DNA of 45,492 nucleotides from an uncultured Eubacteriales bacterium (lineage in GTDB: Bacteria; Bacillota; Clostridia; Christensenellales; UBA1242): contig CATKYT010000006.1 of assembly GCA_949841245.1 (NCBI GenBank), positions 1-45,492 on the forward strand, in the 5' to 3' direction. A program made the translations under genes and the position numbers. Each line of letters begins with the position of its first letter. The first letter of the stretch is position 1. A model generated the notes under the pieces. The model saw only the letters and a program-made list of their open reading frames with translations, did not search any database and had not been told where the DNA came from. Positions 1-9,553 of this stretch are shown one piece after another.

Positions 1-3000
1 ATAATTGGCAGTTTAGTGGTTGGACAACTTCTTTAAATTCGGCAACGGAAATTTATTCGGGTGGGTCTAAGTTCCGCAATCTTACTGCAAAAAATAACGA
101 CATATTCAATGTTTACGCCATTTATAAAAGAACAGTTTCATTGGTTTATGAAGCCAATGGTGGAACAGGAACAACGGCAAACACCACTGGCACACAATAT
201 GGAAATCTTTATTCTGGAACAGTTGGAAGTTTTGACATTCAAATTGCTTCAAACAATTTTATAAGAAGTGGATATACATTTCTTAATTGGAACTTAAATG
301 CCAATGGCACAGGTGCAAGTTTCACAGCAGGTGCCATCAGTACACAAGGAAATGGGCAACAATTGTGGACAACTTATACTTCAAATGCTACACAAAAATT
401 GATTGCCAACTGGGGTATTGTTGAATACACTGTTACCATTAGACCTTTTTATTCCGACAATGGCGGTGGTAAAGTCAGTTACAAGGCGGGAGTGCCTGCA
501 AAATATACTGTTTCAACAACTGGTGGGTCAAGAACAAATTCTGTTGATCTTACCAGTGCCGAAGCCAAAACTTTAAGTGTTAATGCTGAATATGGGAACA
601 AAATTGTTGTAAATCACAATTTAGATTCTCAATGGCAACTTATGGGAATTTATACATATCAAACAACACCTAATATGATTCAATCCAATCCACAAGTGAC
701 AGTTATGGATGAATCTGACACAAACATATATGTGTATTTTGCACGAAATTCTGAAAATAAATTGAAATACACATCAGATAATGGCGGATATTTCTATTTT
801 GAAGACGGTTATTTCCCACAAAGCATGGTGACAGGCGTTGCCACAAGTGGAACACCAAGCGGAAAAACTTACAACATTGCAGGAACAAACATTGCAAGTT
901 ATATGGTAAATGGACAGGAATATGTCTATGTTAAAGGTGCCGTGTTTAAAGTGGAACCAATCAGATGGAGAATAAGCGAATATGGAACTTCAATAAATAA
1001 TTTCCCAAGTCGTTTTGCTGATTTTGGAAGTTATTACACCAATTTCAGTGCTGTTAGTGATTTGGTTTTGAATGTTGGCAGTGCAATGACAAAAGAACAG
1101 TTTGACGCCAAACAAAAAGACGGCTCTTGGAAAGATTGGAGTATAGCAGATTCTGCATTACCTGCTTTGGTAAGCGGAATAAATGTAAATTATGCTAAAC
1201 CATTTGCACAATCATATGACAAGTTTGGAAGTGTGGGAAATACAAGTGTTGTTTCTGGAACAACGACAGGGGCAAGCAGTAATATTAGAATAGCATCTGA
1301 TTGGGATGTTATAAGTTGCTCTTCCGATTTTAATTGCATGGCAAGTGATTTGGTTAAACATTTGCTTGGATGTGGAACATATGCAAGTTATTGGATGCCA
1401 AATCTGGGCAGTCAATATGGTGCTGGAAAGATAATCACAACCAGCAATCAATTTAAAGACCTATGGTTATATGAACAAGCAGGCGTTCGTTTTGCAATAA
1501 CATTTACTGATGGTGTCAGACATATAGGCGAAAAAGACACTTATCAAGTGATTCTTAAAGATGTTTATAATGGTGCGGTTGTCAAAGTTTACAACAGTGA
1601 TGAAACTGTTTTGAAAGATACTTATACAAATATTGTAAATAATCAAATTGCTTTGAATGTCAATTATGATGATGTTATTGTCATTTCAAATCTTGTTCGT
1701 AACGGTTATGACTTAGGTTCAAATGGTAAGATATTCAGTGTGACAGGAACGAGTGGTAACTCTGGTAATTCTCAATCTGGTTTGGTGACTGCAACCAAAT
1801 TTAGAAACTTAAATGACAATAATGGCAGTGTTAAGATTCAAGTTTTGTGGACTATGACAAACAATGCAATCAATTATTACGACAGATTTTCATTCTCTTA
1901 TAATCATGCGGAAAGAACAGTCAGTGTTCGTGCAGCAAACACAAACATTTCTGGTGAAATTGTCATTCCAGATGTGATTACACACCATACAAATGGATTG
2001 GAATATACAATTACTAAAATTTCTGCAAGTGGTTTCCAAAATTGCAAAAACATTACTTCTGTGATTTTACCTGACACTATTTTGGATATAAGTAGTAACT
2101 CATTCTATGGTTGTTCAAACCTTAAACAAATCAAGCTGTCAAAAAATCTTGTAAACATTAATAGTGGTGCTTTTGACAATTGTATTAATTTGACATCTAT
2201 TTCAATCCCTGCTTCAACAAGAAAAATTTCCAGTGCATTCATGAATTGCACAGGTTTGAATTATGTAAATTTTGAAGGCACATTGAGACAATGGGCAACA
2301 GAAATTGCTTTATCAGCTCAAACTCCAACATTATACAGTAAGAATTTGTATATTAAAAATGAATTGGTTACAAGTGTTGACTTTACAGGAACAAGCATTA
2401 CAAAGATAAATAATTACGCATTCAGAAATTTAACATCAGTGACAAGTTTAAAATTGCCTAACACAGTTGTTTCTATTGGTAAATATGCTTTTGCGGGCTG
2501 TGTGAATATGGCAGGAAATTTTAACACTTCCATCACTCGTGTGGAAGAACGCGGTTTTGATGGTTGTTCTAAACTTACTGGAACAGTTGGAGCATTAAAC
2601 TATATTGACGATTACGCTTTTGTTGATTGTAGAGGACTTACAAGCATAACTTTTGCAAGCAATATTACACAAGTAGGCAATTATGCATTCTTAGGGTGTA
2701 CAAACCTTAAAAACACCACTTTCCAAGGTAATGTTGCACAATGGGCTAGTATATCTTTTTGGAGTGAATTATCAAATCCAGTTATGTATAGCAAAAACTT
2801 GTTTATAAATGGTTCCAATTTGACATCTGTAAATCTTTCGGGAACAGGAATTACAAAAATTGGTGCGCACGCATTTACAAATTTGACAAACATAACAAGT
2901 TTGACATTGCCAACAACTTTGACTCGAATTGAATCTGATGCATTTAGAAATTGTGCAGGAATTACTGGGTCACTTATTATTCCAGACAGTGTAACTTATA

Positions 3001-3434
3001 TTGGATCCAATGCTTTCAGTGGGTGTCAAAGAATTTCTTCCGTTGTTATAGGAAATGGCGTTAAACAAATTTATAGTGATTCATTTAAAGATTGCAGAAG
3101 CATGGTTTCATTGAAACTTGGCAACAGCACAACAGACATTTATTCAAATGCATTTAGATATTGCTATAATTTAAGAAGCGTTTATTTGCCATCAACTGTT
3201 TCCAACATAAATTGTGTTGCTGGTTCAAGTCCTTTCTATGGATGTTCAAGTTTGAAAATTTATTGTGGTGCAAGTTCTAAACCAAGTGGTTTTGATGAAT
3301 ATTGGGATACTTGGTATTATCGTGCTGCCTTTACAGATGCAAATGGTTATCATCCTTTAATCAATTATAAAATCAGTGTTTATTGGGGTTACACTTATTC
3401 CCAATATCAAAATGCAACGGGGGGGGTATTTTAA
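1..3434 (+). CDS. Large secreted/surface protein with InlB-type (Listeria-Bacteroides) repeat and BspA-like leucine-rich repeats; 5' end lies outside window; ends at a frameshift in a G8 tract
   Basis: Frame 3 is open from the first codons of the window (NWQFSGWTTSLNSATEIYSGG...). InlB-like segment VSLVYEANGGTG...GYTFLNWNLNANGTG...LIANW. Many LRR_5 units (TKINNYAFRNLTSVTSLKLPNTVVSIGKYAFAGC etc.). ORF stops right after ACGGGGGGGGTATTTTAA. Confidence 0.85.
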   Translation, partial: NWQFSGWTTSLNSATEIYSGGSKFRNLTAKNNDIFNVYAIYKRTVSLVYEANGGTGTTANTTGTQYGNLYSGTVGSFDIQIASNNFIRSGYTFLNWNLNANGTGASFTAGAISTQGNGQQLWTTYTSNATQKLIANWGIVEYTVTIRPFYSDNGGGKVSYKAGVPAKYTVSTTGGSRTNSVDLTSAEAKTLSVNAEYGNKIVVNHNLDSQWQLMGIYTYQTTPNMIQSNPQVTVMDESDTNIYVYFARNSENKLKYTSDNGGYFYFEDGYFPQSMVTGVATSGTPSGKTYNIAGTNIASYMVNGQEYVYVKGAVFKVEPIRWRISEYGTSINNFPSRFADFGSYYTNFSAVSDLVLNVGSAMTKEQFDAKQKDGSWKDWSIADSALPALVSGINVNYAKPFAQSYDKFGSVGNTSVVSGTTTGASSNIRIASDWDVISCSSDFNCMASDLVKHLLGCGTYASYWMPNLGSQYGAGKIITTSNQFKDLWLYEQAGVRFAITFTDGVRHIGEKDTYQVILKDVYNGAVVKVYNSDETVLKDTYTNIVNNQIALNVNYDDVIVISNLVRNGYDLGSNGKIFSVTGTSGNSGNSQSGLVTATKFRNLNDNNGSVKIQVLWTMTNNAINYYDRFSFSYNHAERTVSVRAANTNISGEIVIPDVITHHTNGLEYTITKISASGFQNCKNITSVILPDTILDISSNSFYGCSNLKQIKLSKNLVNINSGAFDNCINLTSISIPASTRKISSAFMNCTGLNYVNFEGTLRQWATEIALSAQTPTLYSKNLYIKNELVTSVDFTGTSITKINNYAFRNLTSVTSLKLPNTVVSIGKYAFAGCVNMAGNFNTSITRVEERGFDGCSKLTGTVGALNYIDDYAFVDCRGLTSITFASNITQVGNYAFLGCTNLKNTTFQGNVAQWASISFWSELSNPVMYSKNLFINGSNLTSVNLSGTGITKIGAHAFTNLTNITSLTLPTTLTRIESDAFRNCAGITGSLIIPDSVTYIGSNAFSGCQRISSVVIGNGVKQIYSDSFKDCRSMVSLKLGNSTTDIYSNAFRYCYNLRSVYLPSTVSNINCVAGSSPFYGCSSLKIYCGASSKPSGFDEYWDTWYYRAAFTDANGYHPLINYKISVYWGYTYSQYQNATGGVF
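3419..3426 (+). repeat. G8 homopolymer at the junction of two overlapping reading frames
   Basis: ...aatgcaac GGGGGGGG tattttaactgag...; G9 or G6 would fuse the upstream ORF to the ORF ending at 3808, G8 gives a stop. Confidence 0.95.
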
Positions 3435-3808
3435 CTGAGTCTGAATTAGAGGAAATGGTTGTTGACCTTGGTGGATATTTGAGTAAATTTGGTGAAGTTT
3501 ATTCAGTTGTAAATAATCCTTCAAACAACAGATATAATTTCTTTAAAGTGCAATTGGTAGATGCAAATGGCAGTTATCTTAGAGATGTATTAAACACTGA
3601 CCAATTGGGGGAAATAATTGTTCAAATTCCAAGTGTTGGAAATCAAGTAAGTGCTTTAATGATTGGTTTCAATGGCAGTACAGTTGACGCTAAACTTTTT
3701 TTAGATTTAAGCAATTTGCCAGTGGGGAATTATTATATAAACATTAAACTTGTACAATTCAATTCGACAGGTGGATCGTTTAAAATTGACTATTTGGTAA
3801 AAGGTTAA
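3427..3808 (+). CDS. Out-of-frame C-terminal region of the LRR surface protein (tract ORF 3383..3808)
   Basis: Frame 2 reads GGILTESELEEMVVDLGGYLSKFGEVYSVVNN...KIDYLVKG* immediately after the G tract; no RBS or plausible own start; followed by terminator. Confidence 0.6.
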
Positions 3809-3814
3809 AATAAT

Positions 3815-3845
3815 AAAAGCAGGGAAAAATCTCTGCTTTTTTATT
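3815..3845 (+). terminator. Rho-independent terminator
   Basis: AAAAGCAGggaaaaatctCTGCTTTTTTAT. Confidence 0.8.
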
Positions 3846-3900
3846 TAAAATGGTTTCATTATGTTGTCATTTTGTCTGTTGGACAAACATATTATATAAC

Positions 3901-4629
3901 ATGAAAGCAAAAATTTGGACGGTTAATGCTCACAGATTTGTGTCTAACCTTGTTATTGTGGTAATGTTGGTGGCAGTTTCTTGTGTCGCCATGTTTGGTG
4001 TCAATTTTGTGACATCTTCCACTGTTGTAAATGGTGTTTATTACAGTGGTGATGAAAAATCAGACAAAATAACTTTAATGATTAATGTTTATTGGGGAAC
4101 AGAGTTTCTTGATGACATGCTTAAAACATTGAAAGATAATGAAGTCGTTACAACTTTTTTTGTTGGTGGAACTTGGGCTGTAAAGGAAGCCGATATGCTT
4201 CAAAAAATTGTGGATGCTGGACATGAAATTGGTAATCATGGTTATTATCACAAAGACCAAGGCAAACTTTCGGCTGAGAAGAACAATGAAGAAATTGAAA
4301 CCACTCACAAACTTGTTAAGTCACTTGTTGGCATTGACATGAATTTGTTTGCACCACCAAGTGGGTCTTACAACAAAAAGACTGTTGAAGTGGCAAAAAG
4401 TTTGGGATATAAAACAATTATGTGGACAGAAGGTAAGGACACGATTGATTGGCGTGACAAAGACAGTGAATTGATTTATTCTCGTGCAACCGCGAATGCG
4501 AAAGGTGGAGATTTTGTGCTTATGCATCCCACAGAAGCAACTGCTAAATCTTTGGACAGAATTATTAAAACATTAAAACAAAAAGGACTTAAAATTACTA
4601 CAATAAGCGAAAATATAGGACAAAATTAG
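3901..4629 (+). CDS. Polysaccharide deacetylase family protein (NodB-like; YlxY/PdaB-type), N-terminal TM segment
   Basis: Start trimmed from 3850 to the ATG at 3901 (MKAKIWTVNAHRF...). AGHEIGNHGYYH, FAPPSGSYN and VLMHPTEAT motifs. Confidence 0.8.
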   Translation: MKAKIWTVNAHRFVSNLVIVVMLVAVSCVAMFGVNFVTSSTVVNGVYYSGDEKSDKITLMINVYWGTEFLDDMLKTLKDNEVVTTFFVGGTWAVKEADMLQKIVDAGHEIGNHGYYHKDQGKLSAEKNNEEIETTHKLVKSLVGIDMNLFAPPSGSYNKKTVEVAKSLGYKTIMWTEGKDTIDWRDKDSELIYSRATANAKGGDFVLMHPTEATAKSLDRIIKTLKQKGLKITTISENIGQN

Positions 4630-4650
4630 TTGATTTTTTGTTAAAACTGT

Positions 4651-4679
4651 TTGTTGTTTTGTGCCTTTAATGCTATAAT
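4651..4679 (+). promoter_or_regulatory. Sigma-A-like promoter for ftsK-family gene
   Basis: TTGTTG-17 nt-TATAAT. Confidence 0.5.
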
Positions 4680-4738
4680 TATTTTAGTAATATGGCGTAT
4701 TCTGCAAAATTGCGTCAATTTGTGACCTTGGGGGTTAT

Positions 4739-7600
4739 ATGGCAGTTTACAATCTCAACAGTAAAAAGAAAAAAGATAATTTAAACATAAAAAAGAAAGT
4801 CGGTTTTGGTTTAATCGGCTTTGCTTCTTTATGTTTTTTGTTTTTGGTTGGAATAGTTGAACCCGTGCAGGCTTTCTTGCTTGGTATAATGGGCGTTTTT
4901 GGTTATCCTTTGTGCATCATCATGTTTGTAGTTGGGCTTGCATTGGTTAACAATCGCCGTTATGTAATGTCGAAAAAATATACTGTTTGTCTTATTTTGT
5001 CGATTTTCTTTTTGCTTTGTCTTTTACAACTTATTATTGTTGGCGGAAAAGGTCAATTCTCTTATGGTCAACATTTGGCTGAAAACTATTTAAGAAAATG
5101 GACTGCTGGCGGTTTTATTGTTGGATTTTTCACTTCTTCATTTGTTTATATGTTCACATTAGCAGGTGCTTACATTGTGTCTGTTTTGGGTTTGGTTATA
5201 AATGTTGCTTTGCTTATCGACAGTTTAAGTTTTTTGAAAAAAAATAAAACAGCCACTGATCCTGTTTCAGTCCAGATTAAGGACAAAGAAACAAAAGTTA
5301 AAAAAGTGGAAGAAACCAAAATTGTTGAGCCTAAGCAAGAAGTGAATGTTGTTTTAAATGGCAATATTAAAGAAGAAAAAGAAATTGAAAAACAAAAACC
5401 ACTTACTGCTCGTCAGATTTTGGGGCTTGACAAAAAAATCAACAGAGTGGATCTTTCTGGAAAAACTCACGAAAGTGAACCAGTTAGAAAAGTGAAAGAA
5501 GAACCAAAAGATTACAGAAAAATAATTCTCACTCCGCCACAAGTCAACATTGATGAAATGTTTAAAGACATCAGAAAGAAGAATGATGTTCCAACTCAAA
5601 AAGAAATTCAAATGAATTTTGACGACCTTAAAAAAGAAGAAACAGAAATCAATCCTGCACAAGTTTTTCATGAAGATGAGTTTAAACCTGAAAACAAGCC
5701 ATTTGTAAGAGTTAATTTGCCAGATGTAAAAAGTGAAGAACTTGTTGAAAAGGCAGATGACATTTTGCGCAGTGCAATAGCCGAAGAAAAACAAGAAAAT
5801 CCTGATATATTTGAAAGCGTTTATGAAGAACCAGTAACCCAAGTTGACCCTGAAAAAAATCTTTTGGACAGGCTTCCTGAAAGGGATAATTCTGGAAGTT
5901 TTGAAAGACGCAGTTTTGAAAGAACAGGTGACAGAAGTTCGTTTGATCGTTCAGATCGTGACAGACTGTTTGGTAGAGATGAAGCAACAGAAAATACAGA
6001 ACAGGTTGATGAAGTTTCTGACAGCAGAGATTTTGGAAGAAGTGCTTTTGAAAATCACGAAACCACTACTCGTGAAAGAATGTTTAATTTAAGACAGCCA
6101 GAACCTAAACCAGAACCTGTTTTGCCACCAGAAGAACCTTATGTCTATGAAAAACCACCAATTGATTATATTACAACCAAAAGTGTGGATTTGTCGACTT
6201 TAAATGAAGATGTTGCCGTGAAGCGGGTGCTTTTGGAAAACACTTTGGAAACTTTTGGTGTTCCTGCCAAAGTTCAAGGTGTTGTTGTTGGACCTGCGGT
6301 TACAAGATATGAACTTGAAATGCCACAAGGTGTTTCTGTAAGCAAAATTAAAAATCGTGCAGATGACATTGCTTTGTCACTTGCTGCGGAAGGGGCAATT
6401 CGCATTGAAGCACCTATTCCTGGCAAAAATGTGGTGGGAATTGAAGTTCCGAATTCTTCCATTGCCACAATCAGTTTAAAAGATGTTTTAAGTTCTCGTG
6501 AGTTTATGGAAAGTTCTTCTCCACTTACTTTTGCTCTTGGGAAAGATATTACGGGAAGCATTATTTGTTGCAATATGCAAAAATTAACTCATCTTCTTGT
6601 TGCTGGTTCAACTGGCTCTGGTAAGAGTGTGTGCTTGAATGCAATAATTTTAAGCATAATTTACAAGGCTTCACCAGAAGATGTTAAGATTGTTTTGATT
6701 GACCCTAAACGCGTTGAATTTTCAAATTATGAAGCGTTGCCACATCTCATTATGCCAAACATTGTTTGTGAAACTCAAAAAGCCATAAGCACACTTAGTT
6801 GGGCTGTGGAAGAAATGGAAAGAAGATTTGAAATTTTAAGACTTGCAAGAGTTAAAAACATCGATGAGTATAATCAAACCAATGATGTTTTAAGCGGAAA
6901 AATTAAAAAGATGCCTTTTATTGTCATCATTGTGGACGAACTTGCTGACCTTATGATGACTGGCAAGAAAGAAGTTGAAGAAAAGGTTTGTCGTTTGGCT
7001 CAGAAATCTCGTGCTGCTGGTTTGCACTTGATTTTGGCTACACAAAGACCATCTGTTGATGTTGTTACTGGGCTTATTAAAAGCAATTTCCCATCTCGTA
7101 TTTCTTTTGCAGTTACAAGTGCTGTTGACAGCATGACCATTTTGGACAGAGTTGGTGCAGAAAAACTTTTGGGTAAAGGGGACATGTTCTATTTTCCTGT
7201 TGGTGCTTCTGAACCTAAGCGTGTTCAAGGTTGCTTTATATCAACAAATGAAATCAACAACATTGTTGACTATACTCGCGACAACAATAAACCAATTTTT
7301 GATAAAGACATTGAAGATGCAATAAACAATCAGAATAAAAACACTGGGGCAAACAATGGACTTATTAATAATGACATTGACACATTGCTTCCACATGCAT
7401 TAAGGTCGGCTATTATGTGGGGAGAAGTTTCCACTTCAAAACTTCGCTCTAAGTTTGCCATTGGCTATCCTCGTGCTGCACGAATAATTGACCAAATGGA
7501 AGAAGCGGGATATATTTCAACAGCAGATGGGGCTAAGCCAAGAACGGTTTACATCACCGAAGATGAATTCAGACAAATTTTTGGTGACCAATACGAATAA
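4739..7600 (+). CDS. ftsK: DNA translocase FtsK/SpoIIIE
   Basis: N-terminal TM helices, long charged linker, motor domain (HLLVAGSTGSGKSVCLNAII, IVDELADLMM, LILATQRPSVDVVTG) and C-terminal winged helix (SKLRSKFAIGYPRAARIIDQMEEAGYI). Confidence 0.95.
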   Translation: MAVYNLNSKKKKDNLNIKKKVGFGLIGFASLCFLFLVGIVEPVQAFLLGIMGVFGYPLCIIMFVVGLALVNNRRYVMSKKYTVCLILSIFFLLCLLQLIIVGGKGQFSYGQHLAENYLRKWTAGGFIVGFFTSSFVYMFTLAGAYIVSVLGLVINVALLIDSLSFLKKNKTATDPVSVQIKDKETKVKKVEETKIVEPKQEVNVVLNGNIKEEKEIEKQKPLTARQILGLDKKINRVDLSGKTHESEPVRKVKEEPKDYRKIILTPPQVNIDEMFKDIRKKNDVPTQKEIQMNFDDLKKEETEINPAQVFHEDEFKPENKPFVRVNLPDVKSEELVEKADDILRSAIAEEKQENPDIFESVYEEPVTQVDPEKNLLDRLPERDNSGSFERRSFERTGDRSSFDRSDRDRLFGRDEATENTEQVDEVSDSRDFGRSAFENHETTTRERMFNLRQPEPKPEPVLPPEEPYVYEKPPIDYITTKSVDLSTLNEDVAVKRVLLENTLETFGVPAKVQGVVVGPAVTRYELEMPQGVSVSKIKNRADDIALSLAAEGAIRIEAPIPGKNVVGIEVPNSSIATISLKDVLSSREFMESSSPLTFALGKDITGSIICCNMQKLTHLLVAGSTGSGKSVCLNAIILSIIYKASPEDVKIVLIDPKRVEFSNYEALPHLIMPNIVCETQKAISTLSWAVEEMERRFEILRLARVKNIDEYNQTNDVLSGKIKKMPFIVIIVDELADLMMTGKKEVEEKVCRLAQKSRAAGLHLILATQRPSVDVVTGLIKSNFPSRISFAVTSAVDSMTILDRVGAEKLLGKGDMFYFPVGASEPKRVQGCFISTNEINNIVDYTRDNNKPIFDKDIEDAINNQNKNTGANNGLINNDIDTLLPHALRSAIMWGEVSTSKLRSKFAIGYPRAARIIDQMEEAGYISTADGAKPRTVYITEDEFRQIFGDQYE

Positions 7601-7611
7601 GAAGGAAAGTT

Positions 7612-8940
7612 ATGGATAAAAGTTTGAAGGGTAAAAAAGTTTCTGCTATTTCACTTGGGTGCGACAAAAATCGTGTGGATTTGGAAAGAATGTTGTTTGC
7701 ACTTAAAAATTATGGACTTGATGTTGTCGATGATGTCAACGATGCTGACATTGTCGTTGTCAACACTTGTGCTTTTATTACGCCAGCGAAAGAAGAAGCA
7801 ATTACAAGCATTTTTGACATGTGTGCTTTGAAAGAAAAAGGCAGACTGGAAAAAGTTATTGTAAGTGGTTGTCTACCACAAAGACATAAATCAGAACTTG
7901 TCAAAGAAGTTCCAGAAGTAGATGCGTTTTTATCAGCCGATGACAATGCTAACATCTGTGAAATTGTGGAAAAACTTTATAATGCAACTCCAAAGAAAAC
8001 AAAGAAAGGGGTTGGCAGACTTTTTACTTGTCATGGACCATATGCTTACCTTAAAATTGCAGAAGGTTGCAGTAATGCTTGTTCTTATTGCACTATTCCA
8101 AGAATTAAAGGCAGATATGTAAGTTTTAAGATGGATGACATTTTAGATGAAGCAAAATATTTGGCAGAAAATGACATAAAAGAAATCATTTTGGTTGCAC
8201 AAGATGTTTCACGATATGGGGAAGATTTATACGGCAAAAATTGCCTTATGGAACTTTGTAAAAAACTTGTTAAAATTGATGGAATTGAATGGATTAGACT
8301 TCATTATTGTTATCCAGAAAAAATTGATGAAAAGTTTTTGGATTTCATGGTTCAAGAACCTAAAATGTGCAATTATTTAGATGTTCCTTTCCAACATGTT
8401 GATGACAGAATTTTAAAAAGTATGCGAAGACATATAAATGAAGAAGAAACACACAAATTTGTTGAAATGTTGAAAAGGCACCCTGAAATTGCTTTAAGAA
8501 CGACATTTATTGTCGGTTATCCAAGTGAAACAAAAAAAGATTTTAAAAAACTTTGCAAGTTTATTGAAGAAAGCAAATTTGATTATGCGGGGTTTTTCCC
8601 ATATTTTAGAGAAGAAAATACTCCAAGTTATTTTATGGATGGACAATTGCCACAAAGGGTTAAAAACAGCAGGTTTAAAAAGATTAAAAAATTGCAAAAC
8701 AAAATTGCAGGAGAACTTGCTTGTCAAAAACTTGGGCAAATATTTAGGGTTTTGTTGGATTATTTTGACGAAAGCAAAGGTGTTTTTGTTGGACATCCAG
8801 AGTTTTGTTCTCCAACAGTTGACTTTGGTGTGGAAATTGTGGATAATGGGAATATACAAGAACGACAATTTGTCGATGTTAAATTTTTAAGTTTCGATGG
8901 TGAAAACTTTAAAGGAGAATGTTATGAATCTTCCAAATAA
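7612..8940 (+). CDS. rimO: Ribosomal protein uS12 methylthiotransferase RimO
   Basis: ISLGCDKNRVDLERM, NTCAFI, radical-SAM motif CSNACSYCTIPRIKG, C-terminal TRAM-like region; precedes pgsA. Confidence 0.92.
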   Translation: MDKSLKGKKVSAISLGCDKNRVDLERMLFALKNYGLDVVDDVNDADIVVVNTCAFITPAKEEAITSIFDMCALKEKGRLEKVIVSGCLPQRHKSELVKEVPEVDAFLSADDNANICEIVEKLYNATPKKTKKGVGRLFTCHGPYAYLKIAEGCSNACSYCTIPRIKGRYVSFKMDDILDEAKYLAENDIKEIILVAQDVSRYGEDLYGKNCLMELCKKLVKIDGIEWIRLHYCYPEKIDEKFLDFMVQEPKMCNYLDVPFQHVDDRILKSMRRHINEEETHKFVEMLKRHPEIALRTTFIVGYPSETKKDFKKLCKFIEESKFDYAGFFPYFREENTPSYFMDGQLPQRVKNSRFKKIKKLQNKIAGELACQKLGQIFRVLLDYFDESKGVFVGHPEFCSPTVDFGVEIVDNGNIQERQFVDVKFLSFDGENFKGECYESSK

Positions 8941-9553
8941 AATTACTGTTGCAAGAATTTGTTTAATTCCACTTGTGGTGTTTTTCTTTCTTGCAAGTTT
9001 TATTCCTTATGGAAAATTGATTGCAACACTTATTTTCATTCTTGCTTGTCTGACAGATTTCTTAGATGGTAAAATTGCCAGAAAATATAATATGGTGACA
9101 AATTTAGGTAAATTCCTTGACCCAATTGCAGACAAAGTTTTGGTTATGGCTGGTCTTATTCTTATTGTGGCAACTCCAATCACTGCAAACGGTGGAGATG
9201 TTTTGCCACAACCTGCAATTTTTCCTTATTATGTAGGCATTATTACTTTAATCATTATTTTGGCTCGTGATTTCATTATTAATGCTTTTCGTCAGATTGC
9301 GGCAACAAGAAACATTGTTATTGCTGCTGACATCTATGGAAAAATTAAAACCACTTTTCAAATGATTATGCTTGTTTACTATTTTGTTTATGCTTTCATT
9401 GTTGAAGAATTCTATTATGCCATTGCTGGTGTACCAAATGTGGTTTTAAGCATTATTGGTTATGTGCTTATTGTGATTACCTTGGTTATGACTGTTATTT
9501 CTGCTTGGAAATATATTGCAAAAAATATACAGGTGTTGAAAGATGCAAAGTAA
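8924..9553 (+). CDS. pgsA: CDP-diacylglycerol-glycerol-3-phosphate 3-phosphatidyltransferase
   Basis: RBS AAAGGAG then ATG at 8924 (MNLPNKITVARICLIP); CDP-alcohol phosphotransferase motif DFLDGKIARKYNMVTNLGKFLDPIADK. Confidence 0.93.
   Translation: MNLPNKITVARICLIPLVVFFFLASFIPYGKLIATLIFILACLTDFLDGKIARKYNMVTNLGKFLDPIADKVLVMAGLILIVATPITANGGDVLPQPAIFPYYVGIITLIIILARDFIINAFRQIAATRNIVIAADIYGKIKTTFQMIMLVYYFVYAFIVEEFYYAIAGVPNVVLSIIGYVLIVITLVMTVISAWKYIAKNIQVLKDAK

Noticed and set aside
5354-5842. 162-aa minus-strand ORF (and 5712..5987)
   Set aside because: Antisense to the charged linker of FtsK; Phe-rich artefact of the GAA/AAA-rich sense strand.
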